Shown here: positions 8,985-17,700 of the stretch, piece after piece
How positions within the stretch are numbered: position 1 is the first letter of the stretch
Layout of the letters: the number at the start of each line of letters is the position of its first letter
IMG/VR virus record: IMGVR_UViG_3300035698_009921
Location: 1-36,812 of that record
Source of the DNA: a virus
DNA length: 36,812 nucleotides
Direction: 5' to 3' (one strand)
Notes under the pieces: model-generated
Told to the model about the DNA's origin: nothing
Seen by the model: the letters and a program-made list of their open reading frames with translations, nothing else
Database searches by the model: none
Translations under genes and position numbers: made by a program

Positions 8985-9245
8985 ATGACATTCGCACAAA
9001 CAAGAGTTCGAAGAACAGTAATTGGAAACATGGTCATGGAAATATGGACCGCAACATTTACAGGAGTAGAATCAGGCAATCTCGCAACAGGACTTAATTC
9101 TATTGAACAAGTATTCGTTCAAGGAGACACTGTAAGGGCATCAATGACAGTAGATCATACTACAACCGCAGGAACGGTGGCAATAGCCTCAGTCACATCA
9201 GATGACGTCGCAACTGTAACTGTCATGGGAAGAAGTAAAGCATAA
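8985..9245 (+). CDS. Small beta-rich probable capsid decoration protein, copy 1
   Basis: An 86-aa Thr/Val/Gly-rich beta protein (RRTVIGNMVMEIWT, then DHTTTAGTVAI and VTVMGRSKA) preceded by GATAAGATAGGAGGA. Small beta-sandwich proteins coded just after the major capsid protein are typically head decoration proteins. The neighbouring gene is about 77% identical (66 of 86 residues by hand alignment). There is no signal peptide. A small tail-tube or head-completion role is an alternative. Confidence 0.6.
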   Translation: MTFAQTRVRRTVIGNMVMEIWTATFTGVESGNLATGLNSIEQVFVQGDTVRASMTVDHTTTAGTVAIASVTSDDVATVTVMGRSKA

Positions 9246-9274
9246 ATACAATGATAAGATAGGAGGAAATAAAA

Positions 9275-9535
9275 ATGGCATTCACACAATCAAGAAAAAG
9301 AAGAACCGTAATCGGAAACATGGTTATGGAAATCTGGACAGGAACATTCACCAGTGTAACAGAAGGTAATCTTGCAACAGGAATAGGTTCAATTGAAGGA
9401 GTAATTGTTCAAGGAGATACCGTAAGAGACGCAACAACTGTAGACCACACCACTACTGCAGGAACAGTAGCAATCACAGGAGTTACAACTGGAGACGTTG
9501 CAACAATCACCGTAATGGGGAGAAGCAAAGCATAA
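9275..9535 (+). CDS. Small beta-rich probable capsid decoration protein, copy 2
   Basis: This 86-aa paralogue of the gene at 8985 has the same length without gaps and the same ends (RRTVIGNMVMEIWT near the start, VMGRSKA at the end). Differences cluster at residues 2-8, 23-30, 37-54 and 68-73, probably the exposed loops. The leader (GATAAGATAGGAGGAAA) was duplicated with the gene. Two isoforms may decorate different capsid sites or vary surface loops; this is inference. Confidence 0.6.
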   Translation: MAFTQSRKRRTVIGNMVMEIWTGTFTSVTEGNLATGIGSIEGVIVQGDTVRDATTVDHTTTAGTVAITGVTTGDVATITVMGRSKA

Positions 9536-9555
9536 ATACAATGGAGGCACTAAAG

Positions 9556-11391
9556 ATGAATAAAACAATTTTAATCGGAATGTTAACAATTCTTCTAATA
9601 GTGGCTACTATCCAAGCATTGCCTCAAGGTGCAATAACAATCAATTCTCCTTCCGACAATACTTGGACTAATTTGGTAAACTATACATCTGGCTTCAATT
9701 TTTCAGTAAATGATAATGAAGGCAATTATAGTGTAAATTGTAGTTTATACATTGGAACGCTCTATAATATACCACTGATCATAGCAACAGCAAATTCAAG
9801 TTATGCATCAAAAGTGATATATCAAGAGACGACAACTGTGTTTTATATGGATCATTACTTTCCAACTAATGACACAACATATTATTGGACAATAAAATGT
9901 ATTAACGACACACATCTACCATCAGTAGCCTCGGATTTGAGAACATTAAAACAAGGTGTAACAACACCAACACTATCAATAAATGAAATTAGTTTCACAA
10001 ACGGAACTTATGTAACATTACCTATGAGGTTCGAAGTAACTGCAGTAGATAATGGAACACAAGGAGACGCACTGACAGTAACGATCAGAAATGCAACAGG
10101 ATATAGTCATGAATCTGCAAGTGTGTATAATGGAACAGCAACAAATATCACATGGAGTCCTTCAGACGGAACCTATGTAGTAACTTTAAATGTTTCAAAC
10201 CCATCAGGGAACACAGCAATCAATGACACAATATATACGGTATACGTGGACACAACAACTCCAGCAGTAACATGGGAGAATCCAGCATCAGGAGCAGTAA
10301 CAGCCAACGATTATCAAGTATTGAATTTCTCATTAACAGAACAGAATGTAGATACAATTCTATTAAACTGGAGTGGAACAACCGAAACAATTGGAATCGG
10401 AAATTGCACAGATTCAGCACCAAATTATAACTGTTCATTTAATAAGACCGGAGCCGCATCAGGAAGAAATGTCGGGTATGAATTAATAATAAACGACAGT
10501 GCAGGAAACGAATTGGAAACAACATCCAGAAGTATCAGCATAAACAATACATCACCAACAATAACAACATACAACTGGTCAGTATCAGGTAGCACAGCAT
10601 CGTGGAGATTCTTAATAACAGGAACAACTCCAGCAACATGCTTCGCTAAATTATACTACGCAAATGGAACCTATGTGAGTACATCAACAGGAACCCTTGG
10701 CACAATCGGGTCAACAACCAATTGTTCAGGAAATTTTACAGAACCAGACGTAGACAAAGATGGTGGAGTCCGAGCTGAATATAACGTGACAGATGACGCA
10801 GGCAACAGCGCACTTGCAAATCATACAGGAATTGTAAATGAACTTTATGCAGGATGGAACATCATAACATATGCAGATTCAACAAGAAACTCAAGCACAA
10901 TCTGTGGAGAAATAGGATCATGCACACAAGTCGCTTGGTATAACAACTCAGGGCAAGCATACGTGACTTATTCAACCAGCACACCAGGAACAAACAATGC
11001 AACATCAATCTCCCCAGGAGACGCAATGCTTGTGTATATCTCAGCAGACAGCGCATACATTGCAAACAACAATCTTCCAGGAGCAACAGATTCAGCAAGA
11101 CACATAACATTATATGACATGGGATGGAACACAATGGGCCTGATTTTAAATGCAAACATATCAGCAGTGTATAATGCACCATCAAATGATACAGGGCTAT
11201 TAAACATCAGCTATGCATCATTATATAATGCAGACACCGAAACATTCAGCACATGTAAACGATCATCAGGCTTATGTGCAGGAACATCGACAGCAGCAAC
11301 GAATATAGACTTGCCATTGGGATACGCAGTATGGGTACTGACAGACCAAAACGGTAATTATACTATAAACAGAACAGAGGTGTCAGGATGA
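9556..11391 (+). CDS. Secreted Ig-like, sequon-rich surface protein
   Basis: I start at ATG 9556, eight bases after GGAGG, because it places a classical signal peptide at the N-terminus (hydrophobic residues about 4-19, cleavage after ATIQA); the ATG at 9541 would bury it. The 611-aa product has several Ig/FN3-like beta domains, e.g. around residues 25-125, 135-235 (ending TIYTVYVDTTTP) and 235-335, then a C-terminal region with two GWN-type motifs (GWNIITY near 434, GWNTMGL near 523). N-x-S/T sequons are very frequent, fitting archaeal N-glycosylation. There is no C-terminal anchor, but its stop overlaps the start of a membrane protein (ATGA), suggesting the two act together. Exported, possibly an adhesin or cell-surface mask. 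Catalytic motifs were not seen. Confidence 0.65.
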   Translation: MNKTILIGMLTILLIVATIQALPQGAITINSPSDNTWTNLVNYTSGFNFSVNDNEGNYSVNCSLYIGTLYNIPLIIATANSSYASKVIYQETTTVFYMDHYFPTNDTTYYWTIKCINDTHLPSVASDLRTLKQGVTTPTLSINEISFTNGTYVTLPMRFEVTAVDNGTQGDALTVTIRNATGYSHESASVYNGTATNITWSPSDGTYVVTLNVSNPSGNTAINDTIYTVYVDTTTPAVTWENPASGAVTANDYQVLNFSLTEQNVDTILLNWSGTTETIGIGNCTDSAPNYNCSFNKTGAASGRNVGYELIINDSAGNELETTSRSISINNTSPTITTYNWSVSGSTASWRFLITGTTPATCFAKLYYANGTYVSTSTGTLGTIGSTTNCSGNFTEPDVDKDGGVRAEYNVTDDAGNSALANHTGIVNELYAGWNIITYADSTRNSSTICGEIGSCTQVAWYNNSGQAYVTYSTSTPGTNNATSISPGDAMLVYISADSAYIANNNLPGATDSARHITLYDMGWNTMGLILNANISAVYNAPSNDTGLLNISYASLYNADTETFSTCKRSSGLCAGTSTAATNIDLPLGYAVWVLTDQNGNYTINRTEVSG

Positions 11392-12272
11392 AATCAACAA
11401 ACTTTTTTATTTATTTTTTGATTGTACTATTTTCAGTAGGAACAGTATCGGCAATAATCTTCCCATTACCAATCAATGGAAGAATTGACTCAACAAATGT
11501 TCAATACCAGAAAGTAGAAATAACTAATCAAAGGACCGGAGTCACAGTTCAGACCGAGACAAACACAAATGGAGAATACTTATACGACTGGGCAAACTCA
11601 GATGACAAAGGTGGAACAATCTCAAGATATGCCAAAGGTGATCAGTTTTTAATTAAAATATTAGGATGTTCAGCTTATGCAAGCAATTGCATCAAGACGC
11701 TAACCTATACAGGCCAGCCAGAAATATTCCAAGTTTGGGACTTAAGCAGTATAACTCTATCACAACAATGCCCAGCACCTACAACATGCCCGGCTTGCTC
11801 ATGTGGAGGAGGCAGTAGCGTCATATATACATGCACAGAAGAACAAGCAAGGAAAATAGTAAACTGCTCAGAAGTTGAGTACCTACCCGAAGAATGTCCA
11901 ACAACCGAATGCCCAGTAGTAGATTGCTCAACAGTAATCGACCACACACCATACGAGAGTTGCGATTCATGTTGCACAGCCGAAACATGCGAAGAAACAA
12001 TATGCGAAACATGCGATGAACAGAATAATGATTTATTAGGAATCATAGCAGGAATAGCAGCATTTATTCTTACACTTGGTGGAGGAATGCAAATATACAG
12101 AAACAGGAAAGGTGGAATAACTCTACTACACAGACATAGGGGAATCAGAGGATATCACAATCCAGATACTCAGCATAGAAACCCTAAGTATAAACATGCA
12201 AAATTGACTACATCACCAGCTCAATACGCAAAGGACATAAAAAAGATAGAAGAAACAGGAGGACTGATTTAA
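11388..12272 (+). CDS. Cysteine-rich type I membrane protein with carboxypeptidase-regulatory-like domain
   Basis: A 294-aa protein with a signal peptide (residues 1-22, ending VGTVSA), then a beta-sandwich like the carboxypeptidase-regulatory domain (about 25-118; GRIDSTNVQYQKVEITNQ, TNTNGEYLYDW). Next is a stalk of about 90 residues with 15 cysteines, mostly in C-x2/3-C pairs, one transmembrane helix (about 216-238) and a basic cytoplasmic tail of about 55 residues (HRHRGIRGYHNP). The architecture suits an outward-facing disulfide-bonded stalk anchored in the host membrane. It shares a four-base overlap with the secreted Ig-like gene, so it may be its anchor or partner. Function is not known. 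Confidence 0.65.
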   Translation: MKSTNFFIYFLIVLFSVGTVSAIIFPLPINGRIDSTNVQYQKVEITNQRTGVTVQTETNTNGEYLYDWANSDDKGGTISRYAKGDQFLIKILGCSAYASNCIKTLTYTGQPEIFQVWDLSSITLSQQCPAPTTCPACSCGGGSSVIYTCTEEQARKIVNCSEVEYLPEECPTTECPVVDCSTVIDHTPYESCDSCCTAETCEETICETCDEQNNDLLGIIAGIAAFILTLGGGMQIYRNRKGGITLLHRHRGIRGYHNPDTQHRNPKYKHAKLTTSPAQYAKDIKKIEETGGLI

Positions 12273-12812
12273 ATGCCAGTATCACCACACCCAATAGAAA
12301 TAACAGTTTATAACAAAGACAACTCGACACTCCTTGCAGGAGCAAACGTGTATGTAAGAAATGCAACAAAACGAACCACAAGTTCAGAGACAACAACTAA
12401 CGCAAGTGGATTGGCAGAAATAGACTTGGCAAATCTCCCAGTAGCGTCAGGACTTACAGCACAGTATGAGGTAGGAGATGAAATCCTTGTAATTGCATAT
12501 AATGGAAATTATCACGATGCAGCATCATACACAGTAGCAGGAGCAAGTAATACAGAAACACTTTATATGAATCCAGTAAGACACAACCCTGACCTTAATT
12601 CAGAAACGGTAAAAACCATTATATTGGGAAATACAGAGTCAACAGTGTACTACGCAAAGGTTTTTAATTTACCAGATGGCAGATTACTTGCACACATCGA
12701 ATGCCCAGCAAATGATTCCAAGATTGCATACGTAGATTGTCTACAATGTCATGGTGGAATAGTTATCGAAAGAGAACACCAGGGACTGATTGTAACTGCA
12801 GTAATAAAATAG
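12273..12812 (+). CDS. Beta-sandwich protein, probable structural or accessory
   Basis: The ATG follows the previous stop directly. The first 100 of 179 residues match a carboxypeptidase-regulatory/transthyretin-like sandwich (IEITVYNKDNSTLLAGANVYV, TTTNASGLAEIDL, YEVGDEILVIAYNG). The C-terminal 75 residues are another beta region ending GLIVTAVIK. There is no signal peptide, unlike its two upstream neighbours, so it is likely intracellular and perhaps virion-bound. A CLQCH string near residue 151 fits the heme-c pattern but is probably chance. Co-transcribed with flanking genes. Confidence 0.5.
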   Translation: MPVSPHPIEITVYNKDNSTLLAGANVYVRNATKRTTSSETTTNASGLAEIDLANLPVASGLTAQYEVGDEILVIAYNGNYHDAASYTVAGASNTETLYMNPVRHNPDLNSETVKTIILGNTESTVYYAKVFNLPDGRLLAHIECPANDSKIAYVDCLQCHGGIVIEREHQGLIVTAVIK

Positions 12813-12823
12813 GAGGAATAAAA

Positions 12824-13345
12824 ATGACACTAAACGAACCAGACCTACAAGTCAAAGTTAATGTAAAAATAGCAAAGAGGGAATTTATACCAGACCCACA
12901 GGGAGATATCATAGGGCTGGATGGAACACCAGGGAATTATGGAGACTGGGCAGCTCAAGAAGTTCACAATTTACTAACATCAGCAGGGAGAGACTTTCTT
13001 CATGAGCAAGGATACGAAACATCCGGACTCGGAACAAATGGTGGGAATTATCTCGCACTGACAGTAAACGCAGATGCCGCAGCAACTGCAGATACAACAT
13101 TGACAGGAGAAATAACTGACGATGGTCTCGAAAGAGCACAAGGAGCAATTGCACACGTAGCAGGAAATACAACTTCAACCGTAGCAAAGACATTCACAGC
13201 AAGTGGAACACATACAGCCGTACAAAAAAGTGGCTTGTTTACAGCATCCACTGCAGGAACTATGGTACATGAAGCGACATTCTCCAGCGTAAATCTGTCA
13301 GCAAATGACCAGCTCGCTGTAACATGGACAATCACACTGTCTTAA
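12824..13345 (+). CDS. Phage structural protein, fibre/virion type
   Basis: I start at ATG 12824, which follows TAGGAGGAATAAAA; an in-frame ATG at 12737 lies inside the previous gene. The 173-aa product matches a layout frequent in phage tail-fibre or virion proteins: an N-terminal helix segment (NLLTSAGRDFLHEQGY), then NYLALTVNADAAATADTTL, ITDDGLERAQG, a TFTASGTHTAVQKSGLF strand pair and a beta-rich end. Known relatives contain a YLALGTG-x-DT-x-L-x2-E-x2-R signature, of which most is visible. Probably virion surface. Followed by a T-tract terminator. Confidence 0.6.
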   Translation: MTLNEPDLQVKVNVKIAKREFIPDPQGDIIGLDGTPGNYGDWAAQEVHNLLTSAGRDFLHEQGYETSGLGTNGGNYLALTVNADAAATADTTLTGEITDDGLERAQGAIAHVAGNTTSTVAKTFTASGTHTAVQKSGLFTASTAGTMVHEATFSSVNLSANDQLAVTWTITLS

Positions 13346-13349
13346 ATCC

Positions 13350-13363
13350 TTTTTTTATTTTTT
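13350..13363 (+). terminator. T-tract terminator
   Basis: TTTTTTTATTTTTT four bases after the stop at 13345 and directly before the next TATA box, marking a transcription-unit boundary. Confidence 0.55.
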
Positions 13364-13367
13364 CAAA

Positions 13368-13379
13368 ATATTTAAATAT
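13368..13379 (+). promoter_or_regulatory. Archaeal TATA box for the GT-MTase/surface-enzyme unit
   Basis: ATATTTAAATAT lies 46-57 bases before the ATG at 13425, which also has AAGGAGG. It gives this accessory unit its own promoter. Confidence 0.65.
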
Positions 13380-13424
13380 CAGTACAGCCAGAGATATGGT
13401 AAGTATTACAAGGAGGCAAACGAA

Positions 13425-14780
13425 ATGAAAAAAGAAGACTATAAGAACGTAAAAATCTCAATCTGTGTCCCAGCTTATGGAACCGTAACAGCAACATGGC
13501 TGATAAGTTACATGAAATTCATGCAAGATGCAATCAACAAATTCTCAGTAACCTCATTTATACACGAACAACAGCCAGTAAGTGTAAGTAGAAACATATT
13601 AGTAGACATGGCACTCACAAAGGATCCTGATTATATTTTATTTGTAGATGCAGACAATATCATTCCACCAGGAACAATCGAGAAACTGATTGACACAATG
13701 GAAAAGACTGAAGCTGAATTCGTAACAGCAACATACTTCTCAAAACAACCACCATACTATCCAGTGATCAGGCAATACAAATCAGGAGGATTCTGGAAAG
13801 TAGACAACCCAGCACTCGGCCAACAATTCGAAATAGGTGGAGCAGGGTTCGGATGTTGTTTAATTAAGAAACGAGTATTCGCAAAATTACAAAAACCATA
13901 CTTTAAATTTAGTCACGAAACATGGGGAAGAAAGGATATCACACTAAGTGAAGATTTATACTTCTGCAGACAAATGATAGCAACCAAACAAAAGATGGTA
14001 TGTGATACAAGTGTCGTGTGTCCACACGTAGGTGGAGCAATTGACGTAATGGAATACATGAACTTCGCACCAATCAGGCAAAGCACAATGATGGATCGTG
14101 AAGAATTATTAAAAGATTTAAGGGGATTCACTGGAAGGACCGAAAACGAAGTTGACTTGGATGTCATGGTAGGACCAGGATTAATGAAAGAAGCTTGGGA
14201 GAAAGCCAAACCATCAACATTCGAAGAACAAAAGAAATTCTATAAAGAGACAGATCGATACTTATATGACCTAAGTCTCTGGCATTTTTCAGACAGAAGA
14301 AAATGGGACATCGAACTCGCAACCAAAATGAACCGAGAGCTCAAAGATAAGCCTGATTTAAAGGTCTTAGATTTAGGATGTGGAATAGGTCAGAATTCAA
14401 TAATGTTGGCAAGATTAGGGTGCAAAATGACTCTCGCAGACCTTGATAGCGTAACGCTTGGATTCGCAGAACATAGATTCAAAGAACATGAAATCCCATA
14501 CAAAATATGGAAGACAGACCTTGAAGATATGCCACCAGAAGAAAAGTACGATTACATCCTCGCCCTTGATCTATTCGAACACTTACCAATTGAAGAAATG
14601 AAGAAATACGCTGACAAAATAGAGAAACTTAAACACAAAGGAACCAAAGTTATAATGACAAACAGCTTCGGACAAGACTCAGGTGGAGTAGTATATTCAC
14701 ACCCAATGCACTACGACGAAGAAGAAGGACATAAAGATATCATAAACAAAATCAAACACGAAGGACCAGATGGTAAGTAA
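13425..14780 (+). CDS. Glycosyltransferase (GT-A) fused to a SAM methyltransferase
   Basis: Residues 9-220 resemble a GT2-type GT-A glycosyltransferase: ISICVPAYGT at the nucleotide-binding strand, the DxD motif VDADN (Asp75, Asp77), and LSEDLYFC with Glu176/Asp177 in the acceptor/catalytic-base position. Residues about 290-430 form a class I SAM methyltransferase: VLDLGCGIGQNS (motif I, Gly318), a following acidic strand end (TLADLD) and YDYILALDLFEHL (motif IV). It probably transfers a sugar and methylates it, or modifies a polysaccharide or glycoprotein in the cytoplasm. The gene overlaps the giant surface-enzyme gene by 11 bases, so glycosylation of that protein, other sequon/Thr-rich surface proteins, or host glycans is a reasonable inference. 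Complete, with no missing key motif. Confidence 0.75.
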   Translation: MKKEDYKNVKISICVPAYGTVTATWLISYMKFMQDAINKFSVTSFIHEQQPVSVSRNILVDMALTKDPDYILFVDADNIIPPGTIEKLIDTMEKTEAEFVTATYFSKQPPYYPVIRQYKSGGFWKVDNPALGQQFEIGGAGFGCCLIKKRVFAKLQKPYFKFSHETWGRKDITLSEDLYFCRQMIATKQKMVCDTSVVCPHVGGAIDVMEYMNFAPIRQSTMMDREELLKDLRGFTGRTENEVDLDVMVGPGLMKEAWEKAKPSTFEEQKKFYKETDRYLYDLSLWHFSDRRKWDIELATKMNRELKDKPDLKVLDLGCGIGQNSIMLARLGCKMTLADLDSVTLGFAEHRFKEHEIPYKIWKTDLEDMPPEEKYDYILALDLFEHLPIEEMKKYADKIEKLKHKGTKVIMTNSFGQDSGGVVYSHPMHYDEEEGHKDIINKIKHEGPDGK

Positions 14781-17700
14781 TACAACAAAAGTCGGAAGTT
14801 TAGTCATTGTAGTATTCATAACTTTTTTTTCTTTTCAATACTTTGAACAAGTCCGAATAGATTTCAGAGATACAAATACAGTATTTAAAGTTTGGGAAGA
14901 TACTAAATTCGTTAAGTCAGGCACAGAATATGTTAGATTGTTTGACGGTTCTAAATTAATGAGAGCTAAACAAAGGAATAATGAATTTAATATTAGAGAT
15001 GGTAAAACTATCGTTAATAAATATGCTGAATTTAAAGATGGTATTGAAGTTGAACAAAGATATGTATTTAATAATATAATCGATAATATTGAACAAATAC
15101 CATTATCAGAACAGATTTGTATACATAATGGTAAGGGTAAAATATTGGAATGGTTGATTGATGATATATATTATGATGGAGATACTGTTGATATAATAAG
15201 TCCTTTTTCTTTTGGAAAAAATATGAAAATTACATTTCAAGATGGATACTATCGAGCAAAAGTTTATCAACAAATTTCTAAAGATAAGATTATTGTTAGG
15301 TATCGAATAGATTCAGATGTTAAATGTTTTAATGTAAAAATGTTTGATCCAGAAGATAATATTAATGTAATTAGAGTTCAAAATGCAACAGCATATTCTA
15401 ATACTGTAGGGGTTTCTGCCAAAGCAACTTTTTCACAAGCAATCGTTGAAAATAATTTATTAGTTGCTATTTCATTTTGTAGAAATGGAGATGATGCAGA
15501 TTTACCTATATCAGCAACAATATCTGGAGAAAATTGGACTAATGCATTTATAAATTATTATAAAACATTAGAAAGTTTTACTGATAGAAGAGGTCTAGCA
15601 GTTTTTTATAAAATAGCTGGACCTGATGAAAATGAAACAGTATCTATTAATTGGAGTTTTTCTGACAAACGAGATTGTTTAATGCTACAAGAATTTAATA
15701 CAACTATAGCTGATTATAATTTTACGTTTGATACTAGCGTTTACAATCATTCAATAACTTCATCAGTTTCATCAATTTCAACAAATACAACAGGTATATC
15801 AACAAATAATGATTCTTTTATTTTAACTGTAGTTGGAACAAGAGATGAATCTGGTAATGCAACATGGACTAATGATATTAGTGATAATTTATACTATTTT
15901 GATTCTGTTGGTAATAGAGCTATAAATTCTGGTTTTGGTGTAGATAATGTATCAAGTGCAAAAGAAAGTGTCGCTACATATGGTACTGCAAGATTATCAA
16001 ATTCGGGAATTTTAGTTTTTAGTTTAATTGATGAAGTTACTACAACTACAACTACAACTACAACTACTACAACAACGACTACTATTGTTAATGCATTAAA
16101 CCTTACAACCGATTTAAAAGAATGTTGGGACATGGATAGTTTAGATTGTAGTTGGACAGGAACAAGAAACATGAGTCCAACTGGAACTCCTCAACCATAT
16201 TTAGATACTGTAACTAATAAAGTCGGAACTGGTAGTTATTATTTTGATGGACAAAATTGTTTTACTTTTGAAAATGATAATGCTTTAGAAGGATTTAAAG
16301 AAGTCACTGTTGCTTATTGGACATGGAAAAATTATACAGATGCCGAAGAACGTTATCCTTATGCAAATCAAGATAATTCAGCTAATAATCGTTCGCTTTG
16401 GACTGGATTTTATCAAAATAAATATTTATTCGGAATTAATAATGATTGGGTGCAATCATCTGCTGATGCAGCTACAAAAGAATGGATACATATTGTTTTT
16501 ACATATAATGGAACACATAGGAAAATTTATCAAAATAGTATTTTAAATTTAACTGATGTAGACACTTTGGGAGATTTAGGGACTACATTATCTAATTATT
16601 CAATAGGATGTAGACATAAGGATAATACTTTAGAAAAATTCTTTATTGGTGGTGTAGATGTAGTAGCAACATGGAATAGATCATTAAGTGCTGAAGAAGT
16701 TACATCAATATATAATAGTTCATTCGGGCAAACATGTAATGAGATGACTAACACAACTACAACGACTACGACTACGACTACAACTACTACGACTACAACG
16801 ACTACTACTTTAGGACCGACAATAGAAACTGTAGCTTGTTTTGGCGATTCTTTTACAGATGGATATTCATGTATAGATAGGACTAATAACTATTGTACAT
16901 TATTGAACATGACAGCAAATTATACTACATATAATTATGGAGTTAGCGGTGAAACAACTGAAGATTTACAAGCTAGAACAAGTGATGTTTTAGATAAAGG
17001 TTATAATATAACTCTTATTCAAGTTGGAGCAAATGATATTAAATTAGATGCTTATATTCCTTTAGCACAATTTTATATTAATCTATCAAATCTTACACAA
17101 GAATTAGTTGATAATGGTAGTGATATTTATATTGCAACTTTAACACCTTGTAATAAATCAGATGAAAGACCATGTTCAGATGAAAATATTGTAAACTTAA
17201 CTCATAGAAATAATATTATAAGACGAATATCACATGAACAACAAGTAGGTATAGTTGATTGGATGGAAGATGTATTTCATAATGCATATAATGATTCAAA
17301 GATTTGTGCTGCAGATACTCATAGAATGCATCCCAATGAAAACGCACACATCGAAATGAACGCATCAATGTTTGACACTTTACAATTAGGAATAATACCA
17401 TTTGATTGCGATATAAATCCTGATGATTGTTGGGATTATTCTGCTACTCAAACAAATTTAAATCAAACTACTACAATTTGGTATCCTTATGCTGAATGGA
17501 ATTTTACTAATCCAGATTGGACTGGTAACGCTTTTGATTTAGAAGCTAATGCTACATTTGATAACGGTTACACTATACACATGTTTTATGATAGCGGAAC
17601 ATCTTGGCTTATGAGATTTATGTGTAATGACACAGGCATTTTTAATTTTACAACATCTTCCAGTGATAATGATTTAAATTTGATAAGTGGTAATGTGACA

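Larger units (their letters stand above)
8965..9535 (+). repeat. Tandem duplication of gene plus leader
   Basis: Two about 290-bp units, each with the leader GATAAGATAGGAGGA (at about 8963 and 9251) followed by an 86-codon gene. Protein identity of about 77% with conserved leaders shows an old but in-register duplication. Confidence 0.7.

Noticed and set aside
12700-12770. CLQCH string fitting the CxxCH heme-c motif in the 12273 protein
   Set aside because: Single short match in a protein without signal peptide or other cytochrome features; expected by chance.
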